Source of the DNA: Streptomyces aurantiogriseus
Lineage (GTDB): Bacteria > Actinomycetota > Actinomycetes > Streptomycetales > Streptomycetaceae
Reading direction: 5' to 3'
Assembly: GCF_014649375.1 (NCBI RefSeq)
Contig: NZ_BMSX01000004.1
Span: 186,001-250,000 of the forward strand
Length of the DNA stretch: 64,000 nt
The notes below the pieces were generated by a model. That model was not told the DNA's origin. It made no database searches and was given only the letters and a program-made list of their open reading frames with translations. Below are positions 8,327 to 15,497 of this stretch, one piece after another; position 1 is the stretch's first letter, and the number at the start of each line of letters is the position of its first letter. The position numbers and the translations under genes are program-made.

Positions 8327-8998
8327 CAGGTGATGCAGACTCTTGAAGGCGAGGTCGGCGCGCTCGTCCGCGGCCTCTCCGATCTGTCGGAAAAGGACTG
8401 GGAGCGCCCGACTCGTTGCGAGCCGTGGCGAGTACGGGAGCTACTGAGTCACATCCACGTTGTGGTCGGATGGCTTCCGGTGATGCTGGCAGCGCCGGCG
8501 CCGCCACATGCCGAGATTTCCGCGGCGGAGTACTACCGACCGGACGACCGCTTCGCACCGCAGACCAATGCGGCCCGCATCGAGCTTGCCCAGCAGCATG
8601 CAGCGGCCCCGGTGCGCGGTGCCGCCCTGGTGAAGGACTTCGCTGCCTTGTGGCAGCAGGTGGACCGGCTGTGCCAGGCCCAGCCGCACGGACGAGTGGT
8701 GCGCACTCGCCACGGGGACGCCATGCTGCTGTCCGAGTTTCTGCTGACCCGCCTGGTCGAAGTCGCCGTCCACGGCCTGGACCTGGCGGACGCACTCGAG
8801 CAGGAGCCTTGGCTGACCCATGCTGCTGGGGAGCTGATAGCGGGGCTGCTCGGGGGCCCGGACCCAGCAGACATGGCGCGTGAGCTCGGCTGGGACACTG
8901 CGAGGCTTGTGCGCAAAGCCTCCGGGCGAGAACCGTTGGAAGGCCAGGAAGCCGTCCAGGTCGAGCGGCTCGGTCTGCAATGGCTCACGCTCGGCTGA
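8315..8998 (+). CDS. Maleylpyruvate isomerase / DinB-like (TIGR03083) family protein
   Basis: A 227-aa protein of the mycothiol-dependent maleylpyruvate isomerase N-terminal (DinB-like four-helix) family. Family features visible are the N-terminal helix ending in W-x-x-P-T-x-C-x-x-W (DWERPTRCEPW), a metal-ligand helix with ELLSHIHVVVGW, and the HGLDLADAL motif supplying a further His. Members usually bind a divalent metal and use mycothiol; the substrate cannot be told. The ATG at 8315 sits in the middle of a perfect palindrome and has no normal Shine-Dalgarno sequence. GC is slightly lower than in the cluster regions. Confidence 0.8.
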   Translation: MDQAQVMQTLEGEVGALVRGLSDLSEKDWERPTRCEPWRVRELLSHIHVVVGWLPVMLAAPAPPHAEISAAEYYRPDDRFAPQTNAARIELAQQHAAAPVRGAALVKDFAALWQQVDRLCQAQPHGRVVRTRHGDAMLLSEFLLTRLVEVAVHGLDLADALEQEPWLTHAAGELIAGLLGGPDPADMARELGWDTARLVRKASGREPLEGQEAVQVERLGLQWLTLG

Positions 8999-9051
8999 CC
9001 TTCGAACGAAGCCGGAGCTGAGTTGCATTGCAGGCTCGGGCATCGGAGCGC

Positions 9052-9249
9052 TCAGCCGTGCACGATCAACCGGCGTACACCTGCGGGTGACCAGCCCGAC
9101 GCGGGCCGACCACGACCCCGGCCATACCGAGGACTCACGGCGCAGGACGACACCGAGGTGCAGGGCCGGAGGACGGTGAAAGTTTCGCCGCGCCAGCGGG
9201 TGAACGCGTACGTGGCGAACAGGACGGCCGCGGTGACCAGTGGGGTCAC
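9052..9249 (-). CDS. Short membrane-anchored ORF, possibly truncated
   Basis: A 65-aa frame whose GTG start overlaps the stop of the YbaK gene as GTGA (9246-9249). The first 20 residues (TPLVTAAVLFATYAFTRWRG) look like one transmembrane helix followed by a basic stop-transfer motif. The remaining 40 residues are low-quality and Arg-rich. The coupling suggests that the N-terminus is real; the tail looks like frame degradation, so this may be the stub of a longer membrane protein. Confidence 0.35.
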   Translation of the reverse strand: MTPLVTAAVLFATYAFTRWRGETFTVLRPCTSVSSCAVSPRYGRGRGRPASGWSPAGVRRLIVHG

Positions 9250-9737
9250 ACGGTGTGCTCGCGTACGTCCACGAGGGTCGCGCCGGCGTGTTCGACCAGC
9301 TCCTCGGGGGCCATGGGGAAGACGGTGTGCGGGGTGCCCGCGGCGGCCCAGACGACGTCGTGCGCGAGGAGGCTGCGATCGGCCAGGACGCGGGTGCGGG
9401 TGCGGTGCCCGAAGGGCGGTACGCCGCCGATCGCGTACCCCGTCGTCTCCCGTACGACGTCTGCGGCGGCCCGCGTCACCTTGTCCGCGCCGAGTTCCTT
9501 GCGGACGAGGTCGACGTCGACCCTGGACGCCCCGTCCATCAGCACCAGCACCGGCACCCCGTCCGCCGCGAAGATCAGCGACTTGCAGATCTGGCTCAGC
9601 TCACACCCGATCGCGGCGGCGGCCTCGGCGGCGGTACGGGTCGCGTCGGGGAAGCGGCGGATGCGGGTGTGCAGGTCGTCGAGGCCCAGCTCGCGCAGGG
9701 CTTCCGAGAAACGGGGGTGGGCTTCGGGCGTCGTCAT
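9246..9737 (-). CDS. ybaK: YbaK/EbsC-type aminoacyl-tRNA deacylase
   Basis: A 163-aa single-domain member of the YbaK/ProX editing family, which hydrolyses mischarged tRNAs in trans. Visible family features are an AAAAIGCELSQICKSLIF segment with the conserved Lys, the VLVLMDGASRVD strand, and the YAIGGVPPFGH loop, which is the strongest signature. The ATG at 9737 is the only reasonable start. Substrate preference (Cys-tRNA-Pro or other) is not decided by these motifs. Confidence 0.88.
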   Translation of the reverse strand: MTTPEAHPRFSEALRELGLDDLHTRIRRFPDATRTAAEAAAAIGCELSQICKSLIFAADGVPVLVLMDGASRVDVDLVRKELGADKVTRAAADVVRETTGYAIGGVPPFGHRTRTRVLADRSLLAHDVVWAAAGTPHTVFPMAPEELVEHAGATLVDVREHTV

Positions 9738-9845
9738 GGACAGGGACGGTAGCGGTGGGTGCAGGGAGCGGGCGAGTGGGTTGTCGACCGCTTCTCGGAG
9801 TGGGCTCCTCTGCCGGATCCTTGAGAGGTCGTTCTCTCCCGTTGG

Positions 9846-9893
9846 CCGCCTCCGGCCCCGCCCGGGGAACTGGCCGGGCGGGGCCGGAGGCGG
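9846..9893 (-). terminator. Strong terminator of the repeat-protein gene
   Basis: A perfect 20-bp stem (9846-9865 / 9874-9893) with an 8-nt loop, located 29 bp beyond the stop at 9922 on the minus strand. It marks the natural 3' end of the repeat-protein transcription unit. Confidence 0.8.
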
Positions 9894-9921
9894 ATGCGCT
9901 CCCAGGTGTGGTGAGCGGTTT

Positions 9922-10224
9922 CTAGTGGTAGACGGTGCCGATGTTGGTGGACCGGTTGACGGCCGTGCACTGGACCTGTCGGCGGCTGCCGGTGGCGGTG
10001 ACCGTCAGATCATTGGGGTTGCCGCAGTTGTTGTTCTGCCGGCCCGACTGTGCGGTGTTCTGCTGAGACAGACCCATCGCGCTGGAGCCGCCCTCCGCCT
10101 TCGCGCCGTGGCCGATCTCCCTCGTTCCCACGTTCGTGGACTCATCGACCGTCGCACACCCGATCTCCGACCGGCTGTCCGTCAGGTCGATGTCCGAGTC
10201 ATTGAGGTTGGCGCAGTTGTTGTT
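9922..10224 (-). pseudogene. In-frame continuation of the repeat protein after an amber codon
   Basis: After the TAG at 10225-10227 the same frame runs open for 100 more codons to a stop at 9922. It encodes the remainder of repeat 8 (NNNCANLNDSDIDL) and the whole of repeat 9 (QQNTAQSGRQNNNCGNPN), ending TNIGTVYH. Conservation of repeat residues past the amber shows that this was coding until recently or is still read through. The strong hairpin lies only after 9922. Confidence 0.75.
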
Positions 10225-11745
10225 CTACCGCCCCTCCTGCGCCGTGTTCTGCTGGAACACGCTGCCGCCGGTGCTGGAGCCGCCTTCGGCGTGAGCTTCG
10301 CCGCCCTTGACCAGGCTGTGCTTGGTGCGGGAGGCGTCCTTGTTCACACACCCGCTCTCCTGCCGCCCACCACCACTCGCGCCGACGGCGGAGCGGTTGG
10401 GGTTGGCGCAGTTGTTGTTCTGCCGACCCTCCTGCGCGGTGTTCTGCTGGAACCCGCTGCTGGTGCTGGAGCCGCCCTCGGCACGCGCCCCGCCCCCCTT
10501 GACCACGCTGTGCCTGGTGCGGGAGGCATCCTTGTTCACACACCCGCTCTCCTGCCGCCCACCACCACTCGCGCCGACGGGGGAGAAGTTGGGGTTGGCG
10601 CAGTTGTTGTTCTGCCGCCCCTCCTGTGCCGTGTTCTGCTGGGCCACGCTGCTGGTGCTGGAGCCGCCCTCGGCGCGCGCCCCGCCCCCCTTGACCACGC
10701 TGTGCCTGTTGCGGGAGGCATCCTTGTTCACACACCCGCTCCCCTGCCGCCCACCATCGATCGCGATGACGCTGGGGCCGTCGGGGTTGGCGCAGTTGTT
10801 GTTCTGCCGACCCTCCTGCGCGGTGTTCTGCTGGAACCCGCTGCTGGTGCTGAAGCCGCCCTCGGCACGCGCCCCGCCCCCCTTGACCACGCTGTGCCTG
10901 GTGCGGGAGGCATCCTTGTTCACACACCCGCTCCCCTGCCGCCCACCATCGATCGCGATGACGCTGCTGACGTTGGGGTTGGCGCAGTGGTTGTTCTGCC
11001 GCCCCTCCTGCGCGGTGTTCTGCTGGACCACACCACCCGTGCTGGAGCCGCCCTCGGCGCGCACCCCGCTCCCCTTGACCACGCTGTGCCTGGTGCGGGA
11101 GGCATCCTTGTTCACACACCCGCTCCCCTGCCGCCCACCATCGCTCGCGGTGACGTCGGAGCGGTTGGGGTTGGCGCAGTTGTTGTTCTGCCGCCCCTCC
11201 TGCGCGGTGTTCTGCTGGACCACACCACTCGTGCTGGAGCCGCCCTCGGCGTGTGCCCCGCCCCCCTTGACCACGCTGTGCCCGTTGCGGGAGGCATCCT
11301 TGTTCACACACCCGCTCCCCTGCCGCCCACCATCGCTCGCGGTGACGCTGCTGACGTTGGGGTTGGCGCAGTGGTTGTTCTGCCGACCCTCCTGCGCGGT
11401 GTTCTGCTGGAACACACCGCCGGCGCCGGAGCCGCCCTCGGCGCGCGCCCCACCCCCCTTGACCACGCTGTGCTTGTTCCACGAGGCGTCGTCGGTCACG
11501 CAGCGCACGCTTGTCCGGCTGTCCGTCAACTCAAGGTCTGCGGCAGGGGAGTTTTCCTGTGCACAGTTGTTGTTCTGCCAGCTCTCCTGTGCGGTGTTCT
11601 GCTGGAACAGCTCACCAGCGGTACTCGAGCCACCCGCTGCGACGGCGTCCGGGTCATCGGCAACGGCGATCCCGCAGTTGGCAGACGCCAGGCCGCCGAC
11701 AGCCAAGGCCACCAGTGTGGCCATCCTGATCCTGTGTGTGCGCAC
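10225..11745 (-). CDS. Secreted protein of tandem 64-aa Gln/Asn-Cys repeats
   Basis: A 506-aa precursor with a Sec signal peptide (MRTHRIRMATLVALAVGG to about residue 29, AVA cleavage). The rest is near-identical 64-residue repeats. Each repeat contains QQNTAQEGRQNNNCANPN, a short variable strand, GGRQxSGCVNKDASR, HSVVKGGGARAEGGSS. Thus each has a Q/N-rich core and two cysteines about 23 residues apart. Seven complete repeats and the start of an eighth lie before an amber codon at 10225-10227. That codon replaces the CAG (Gln) found at the same position in the other repeats. The GTG at 11745 has GGAGG 5 nt upstream. No known family is recognised; the Q/N pattern is reminiscent of curlin-type amyloid repeats, which is inference only. 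Confidence 0.8.
   Translation of the reverse strand: MRTHRIRMATLVALAVGGLASANCGIAVADDPDAVAAGGSSTAGELFQQNTAQESWQNNNCAQENSPAADLELTDSRTSVRCVTDDASWNKHSVVKGGGARAEGGSGAGGVFQQNTAQEGRQNNHCANPNVSSVTASDGGRQGSGCVNKDASRNGHSVVKGGGAHAEGGSSTSGVVQQNTAQEGRQNNNCANPNRSDVTASDGGRQGSGCVNKDASRTRHSVVKGSGVRAEGGSSTGGVVQQNTAQEGRQNNHCANPNVSSVIAIDGGRQGSGCVNKDASRTRHSVVKGGGARAEGGFSTSSGFQQNTAQEGRQNNNCANPDGPSVIAIDGGRQGSGCVNKDASRNRHSVVKGGGARAEGGSSTSSVAQQNTAQEGRQNNNCANPNFSPVGASGGGRQESGCVNKDASRTRHSVVKGGGARAEGGSSTSSGFQQNTAQEGRQNNNCANPNRSAVGASGGGRQESGCVNKDASRTKHSLVKGGEAHAEGGSSTGGSVFQQNTAQEGR
10240..11500. repeat. 192-bp tandem repeat array (coding)
   Basis: The DNA under the repeat protein has an exact 192-bp period over about 1.2 kb. 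Some stretches of more than 60 bp are identical between units (for example around CTTGTTCACACACCCGCT and TTGACCACGCTGTG). Such an array is prone to recombination, so unit number may vary between strains and may be miscounted in assemblies. Confidence 0.9.
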
Positions 11746-12025
11746 CCATTCCTCCCGGGCGGGCTCGGGGTGCCGGGTTCACCGGCCTCCCCTCCGGAAC
11801 GACGGCGGAGCCCAGTGCGGCATGGCCCGGGCCATGCTCACTCCCTGGACGGCCTATCAATTCCCCCCTGTAGGCCTGCCGCGCGCATTCGAACGGGCCC
11901 GACGCCGTCAGACCAGCCGGCCACCGAGCCCAGGTGAGAGACGCACGTCACATTTGGCCATGTCACAGCTCGCCGGGCCGATCCGTCAATGAGGTGTAGC
12001 CACGACAACGACAAAGGAGTTCGTC

Positions 12026-12499
12026 ATGGAAGCCCGCCTGAACCTCTTCGAGAGCCCGCTCGCCGCCAAGCTCCTGAAGCACTTCGTCTCGGCCGGCAAG
12101 GTGGTCTCGGACTCGACGCTGCCGGCCGCGACCCGGGAACTGGTGCTGCTCCGCGCCAGTCAGATCAACGGCTGCGCCTTCTGCACCGACATGCACACCA
12201 AGGACGCCGCGCACGCCGGGGAGACCGCTCAGCGTCTCCACCTGGTCGCCGCCTGGCGGGAGGCCAAGGTGTTCACGGAGGCCGAGCGCGCCGCCCTGGA
12301 GCTGACCGAGCAGGGCACCCGTATCGCCGACGCGGCCGGTGGCGTCACCGACGAGGCCTGGGCGAACGCCGCCAAGCACTACGACGAGGAGCAGCTCGTC
12401 GCCCTGGTGGCGACCATCGCCACCATCAACGCCTTCAACCGACTGAACGTCATCGTTCAGCAGCCCGCCGGGGACTACCAGCCCGGCCAGTTCGCCTGA
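12026..12499 (+). CDS. AhpD-like carboxymuconolactone decarboxylase family protein
   Basis: A 157-aa alkylhydroperoxidase-D-like protein. The catalytic CxxC is C50-A-F-C53 followed by His57 (GCAFCTDMH), and the preceding Glu38 lies in the usual proton-relay position. These residues are characteristic of peroxidatic CMD family members rather than true decarboxylases. AAAGGAG lies 8 nt before the ATG. The gene is monocistronic and ends at a strong hairpin. A role in peroxide or thiol redox is likely. Confidence 0.88.
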   Translation: MEARLNLFESPLAAKLLKHFVSAGKVVSDSTLPAATRELVLLRASQINGCAFCTDMHTKDAAHAGETAQRLHLVAAWREAKVFTEAERAALELTEQGTRIADAAGGVTDEAWANAAKHYDEEQLVALVATIATINAFNRLNVIVQQPAGDYQPGQFA

Positions 12500-12512
12500 C
12501 GAGGAAATCGGC

Positions 12513-12541
12513 GGTTGACCCGGCCGACGGCCGGGTCAACC
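12513..12541. terminator. Bidirectional hairpin terminator
   Basis: Perfect 13-bp stem (12513-12525 / 12529-12541) with a GAC loop, exactly between the convergent AhpD-like and DUF397 stop codons. Confidence 0.8.
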
Positions 12542-12727
12542 TCATTTCTCGGCGTACGTGAGGAAGTCCGCCCAGGCGCCGGGAGAGACGGTGAGCATGC
12601 CGTGGCCAGGGTTCTTGGAGTCGCGGATGTGGACGGTGGCGGAGGTGGTGGCCACTTCGACGCAGTCGCCGGGTTCGCTGCTGTCGCTATAGCTGCTCTT
12701 GAACCAGTGCAGTTGCATGGCGCTCAT
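12542..12727 (-). CDS. DUF397 domain protein
   Basis: A 61-aa DUF397 protein. It has the family's WFKSSYSDSSEPGDCVEVA opening and the VHIRDSKNP plus W-x-x-F (AWADFL) close. Its ATG overlaps the stop of the upstream HTH gene as ATGA (12724-12727). DUF397 proteins are the small partner in the WhiJ-type loci that influence Streptomyces development and antibiotic production. Because the partner gene is frameshifted, coupled translation of this gene may be reduced. Confidence 0.88.
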   Translation of the reverse strand: MSAMQLHWFKSSYSDSSEPGDCVEVATTSATVHIRDSKNPGHGMLTVSPGAWADFLTYAEK

Positions 12728-13529
12728 AGTCTCCCCAGCATGTGCTCGATGAAGGCCTGCGACTCCCTCGGTGTGAGAGCCTGCGCTCGGATCATCCCAT
12801 AGCGCAATTCAAGGATCCGGAGATCCCTGGGGCTCGAGACCGGGCGGCCGTTGAACGCGCCGTCGGAGCGTCCGATCGCCGTGCCGTCGGCGAACTTCAG
12901 CACGTCAACCAGGCCCTGCATCCCAGCGTGGTCCTCGCGGTCGGTCGGCATGACCTGCAACGTGACGTTCCTCAACTGCCCTACCTCCAAGAGGTGTTCG
13001 AGTTGTCGGCGCAACACCATCTTCCCGCCGATCGGCCTTTCGAGCGTTACCTGTTCCTGGACGAAACCGAGCGTCGGAGCGGGTTCCCGATCGAAGACCG
13101 CCTTGCGGGACATGCGTGCGGCCGTCTCCCTGTCCACCACGTCCGGGGCGAGCGCGGGTTGATGGGTCTCGAACAGCGCCTTCGCATACTCCGGCGTCTG
13201 CAACAGGCCGTGGATGTTGTGGTTGCGGTAATGGAGCAGTTCAACCGCGCGGGCCTCCAACTCGGCCAGTTCCCGCACCTTTTGGGATACCTGGCCTTTC
13301 TCATGTCCTCCATGAAGGCCTTGAGGTGCCCCTGCGCCTTGAGGACCTGGTCCGCTCGTTCCAGGAACTCCGGGCGGGGGATGCGCACCCCTCGTTCCAT
13401 CTTGCGGATCATGTCCTCGCCGTACCCCATGGTCTCCGCCAGGTCGGCCGGTCGCATCCCTGCCGCCTCACGACAGACCTTGAGCAGGCGTCCTACCGCC
13501 TGGACAACCGGCTCGACCTCGTCCCCCAC
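12724..13529 (-). pseudogene. WhiJ-like XRE regulator (HTH + DUF5753), frameshifted
   Basis: The N-terminal XRE helix-turn-helix (LLKVCREAAGMRPADLAETMG, then IRKMERGVRIP) is read from a GTG at 13529. The DUF5753 domain (NHNIHGLLQTPEYAKALFE and onward to FIEHMLGRL) is read in another frame down to 12724. The switch lies at a run of four As on the coding strand (TTTT at 13280-13283): adding one A would give the expected ARYPKKVRELAELEARAVELL. It is therefore a 1-nt deletion in a homopolymer, either a genuine mutation or a sequencing error. Otherwise the gene is intact, about 268 codons. The DUF397 gene and a divergent anti-sigma-like gene complete the WhiJ-type locus. Confidence 0.8.
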
Positions 13530-13577
13530 AGGCGTCGCCGCTCACTCAAGTAAGCAACAGCAGCCACGCTGAGTGAC

Positions 13578-14021
13578 ATGAATCAAGGAACCCGTGCCCC
13601 TGAAAACAACCTCCGCGCTCACTTCCGCAACTTCAGCGTCCTGTTGTCCCCCACGCCCCGCGGCGCCCGTCTGGCGCGCCTGCTCGCGACCGAGCAACTC
13701 CGGGAGTGGGGGCTGCCGTTGGACACCGCGCCGCTGATCGTGGCCGAGCTGGCGGCGAACGCGGCGACCCATGGGCGGGTCCCGGGGCGGGACTTCCGGC
13801 TGACGCTCTACGTCATCGCCGACACCCTCCGTATCGAGGTCACGGACACCCTCGGCGACCGGCTCCCCCGGCTGGACCGCCCCTCTCCCGACTCGGACTC
13901 CGGCCGAGGGCTCCTCCTCGTGGACGCCCTGGCCCACCGCTGGGGTGTCGTACCGGAGCCGTGTCCGCGCAAGACGGTGTGGGCGGAGGTGCTGTGCGGG
14001 CCGGGGCGGCACGGGACATAG
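13578..14021 (+). CDS. ATP-binding anti-sigma-factor-like protein (HATPase_c)
   Basis: A 147-aa protein with a GHKL ATPase domain of the RsbW/SpoIIAB type. The N-box is LIVAELAANAATHG, the G1 box EVTDTLGD, and the G2 box SGRGLLLVDALAHRWG. In Streptomyces such proteins sit next to WhiJ/DUF397 pairs and are thought to act as anti-sigma or signalling kinases. The ATG at 13578 is divergent from the HTH gene, with about 48 bp shared upstream sequence. The family is large and the partner sigma or anti-anti-sigma factor is not in the window. Confidence 0.85.
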   Translation: MNQGTRAPENNLRAHFRNFSVLLSPTPRGARLARLLATEQLREWGLPLDTAPLIVAELAANAATHGRVPGRDFRLTLYVIADTLRIEVTDTLGDRLPRLDRPSPDSDSGRGLLLVDALAHRWGVVPEPCPRKTVWAEVLCGPGRHGT

Positions 14022-14024
14022 ACG

Positions 14025-14069
14025 AGCGGCGCGCCCGGCCCGGGAGGAGGAAGGGCTGGACGCGCCGCT
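14025..14069. terminator. Weak hairpin between convergent genes
   Basis: 9-bp inverted repeat (14025-14033 / 14061-14069) with a 27-nt loop between the anti-sigma-like gene and the lamin-tail gene. Confidence 0.35.
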
Positions 14070-14087
14070 GTTCACGCGGGCTCGGTG

Positions 14088-14699
14088 TCAGTGACGGTTG
14101 CCGTCGTGGTGGCGGTCGCCGTCGTGGTGGCGGTTGCCGCCGTGGTGGCGGTCCCCGTCGCGGTAGCGGTCGCCGCCGTGGTGGCGGTCCCCGTCCCGGT
14201 AGCGGTCCCGGTCGCGGTAGCGGTCCCGGTCGCCGTGGTGGCGGTCGCCCCAGGAGGCCTCGTCGACGATGCGGTGACGGTCGTTGCGCAGGGTGGCGGT
14301 GCCGAAGTGGTTGTCCCACACATGGCGGTTGCGGTCCAGGTACAGGTCGGAGCGGGTGTCGCGGCCCTCGCCGGTGTGGACGCGGACGGTGGCGCGGGCG
14401 GCCAGCCGGTAGCGGTCGAAGGTGTACTTCCGGCCGTCCTCGTCCGACAGCGTCCACCCCTCGAGGTTGATCGCGTGGCGGGTGTTGTTGGTGAGTTCCA
14501 CCCACTCCTTGTTCAGGGAGTGGTTGGCGCGGGTGTCACGGCCCGGCGCGTCGTACTGGACGGCGCTGATCTCCACCTGGGGCCGGTCCGGGCGCGGGTG
14601 CCCGGCGGCGGACGCCGGCAGGGCCACCGCGCCGATCAGGGCGGCGGCCGCGAGCGAGGCGGCGGCCAGACGGCGGGCGGAAACAGGGGAAGCGGACAC
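14088..14699 (-). CDS. Secreted lamin-tail-domain protein with His/Asp/Arg-rich repeat tail
   Basis: A 203-aa precursor. It has a signal peptide (about residues 1-33, ending PASAAG) and a lamin-tail (LTD) domain at about 40-135. Diagnostic stretches are NKEWVELTNNTRHAINLEGWTLSDEDGRKYTF and the VRVHTGEGRDT loop. The last 65 residues are tandem DRHHGG / DRYRDG units, extremely rich in His, Arg and Asp. LTD domains occur in secreted nucleases and surface proteins; the tail could bind metals or nucleic acid, but that is a guess. The GTG at 14699 is chosen because AAGGAG lies 5 nt upstream; an upstream ATG at 14753 has no ribosome site. Confidence 0.82.
   Translation of the reverse strand: MSASPVSARRLAAASLAAAALIGAVALPASAAGHPRPDRPQVEISAVQYDAPGRDTRANHSLNKEWVELTNNTRHAINLEGWTLSDEDGRKYTFDRYRLAARATVRVHTGEGRDTRSDLYLDRNRHVWDNHFGTATLRNDRHRIVDEASWGDRHHGDRDRYRDRDRYRDGDRHHGGDRYRDGDRHHGGNRHHDGDRHHDGNRH
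14090..14255. repeat. Short tandem repeats coding the His/Asp/Arg tail
   Basis: Degenerate 18-bp units built on GGTGGCGGTCGCCGTC and its GGTAGCGGTC variant, repeated about nine times, encode the C-terminal low-complexity tail. Confidence 0.75.
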
Positions 14700-15108
14700 A
14701 AGGTCTCCTTGCGTGGGGCGTTGCGGGTCGCGACCGGTCGGCCGCAGGACCACACCTGACCACCCGACACGGCCCGTTCGCCGTATCCGCGCCCTCTGTT
14801 ACTGATCCTTCACATTTCAGTGACGTTCGCATGCAATGTCCATTGATGCGCCGAATGCGCAAGGGTGCCGCTCCGCCGCCGTTTCCGGCCCGCTCCGGTG
14901 CGGGTCCTCACCCGAAAGTGCGTCACAGACGACGGGACCCGGGCAGTTCAGCAGGTCATATGAGCGCTCGGCGCCGGACTGCTGCATCCGGGTGGTCCCT
15001 GCTGTCGTCCGGAACCGGGCTCACCGACGGTGAAGTCCCTTAGCGCAACGCAGAGTTCGGGCACCCCGGTGTTCGAACACCCCGTGCATGAGAGGAAGGA
15101 GCCTGACC
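14700..15108. other. Divergent intergenic region
   Basis: About 400 bp between the lamin-tail gene and the 82-aa protein. It holds AT-richer promoter-like patches (about 14798-14855). No supported gene or RNA is seen. Confidence 0.4.
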
Positions 15109-15357
15109 ATGGCCCACACCACCCTGATCGGCCGGCAGTCCCAGGCACACGACGACTTCCTGCTGCCGCCGCCCAACCCCGCCCAGCGCGTCGACGTCGT
15201 CCTCGATCCGCGTGACGTCCGCCGTCTGGAGATCCACGCCGCGCTCACCATCGCCGGTATCGCGCCCATGCCGGGCGATCTGGAGGCCATCGAGCACCTC
15301 AGCTCCCTCCCCCACAGCGTCCACACCGCGCTGCACCGCTGGCTGACCGCGTCGTAG
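15109..15357 (+). CDS. Small conserved-looking hypothetical protein
   Basis: An 82-aa soluble protein of unrecognised family. It has a proline-rich start (DDFLLPPPNPAQR) followed by VLDPRDVRRLEIHAALTIAGIAPMPGDLEAIEHLSSLP and a C-terminal amphipathic helix. It is likely a real gene because AAGGAG stands 7 nt before the ATG and codon use is typical. It ends before a 60-bp direct-repeat patch and a strong hairpin shared with the MMPL gene. Confidence 0.65.
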   Translation: MAHTTLIGRQSQAHDDFLLPPPNPAQRVDVVLDPRDVRRLEIHAALTIAGIAPMPGDLEAIEHLSSLPHSVHTALHRWLTAS

Positions 15358-15423
15358 CAGGGCATGAAGTCGTCGCAGAGCAGGAACTCGTAGCAGAGCA
15401 GGAACTCGTAGCAGGGCATGAAA
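15352..15423. repeat. Short direct repeats
   Basis: The words TCGTAGCAGGGCATGAA (twice) and GCAGAGCAGGAACTCGTA (twice) alternate in 70 bp immediately after and including the stop codon of the 82-aa gene. No coding or regulatory role is evident. Confidence 0.6.
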
Positions 15424-15425
15424 GA

Positions 15426-15467
15426 GGCCGGTGAGGGCGCCCCGTCCCCACGGAGCCCTCACCGGCC
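15426..15467. terminator. Bidirectional hairpin terminator
   Basis: Perfect 13-bp stem (15426-15438 / 15455-15467) with a 16-nt loop between the convergent 82-aa gene and the MMPL transporter. Confidence 0.75.
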
Positions 15468-15497
15468 GTCCTTCGACTGCGCCCGCTCAGCGCAGCG

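Noticed and set aside
10240..11500. CRISPR array
   Set aside because: The units are 192 bp with variation throughout and no unique spacers; they encode protein repeats.
9253..11992. Long plus-strand frames opposite the 192-bp repeat protein
   Set aside because: They repeat only because the DNA repeats; the minus-strand frame has the signal peptide, ribosome site and terminator.
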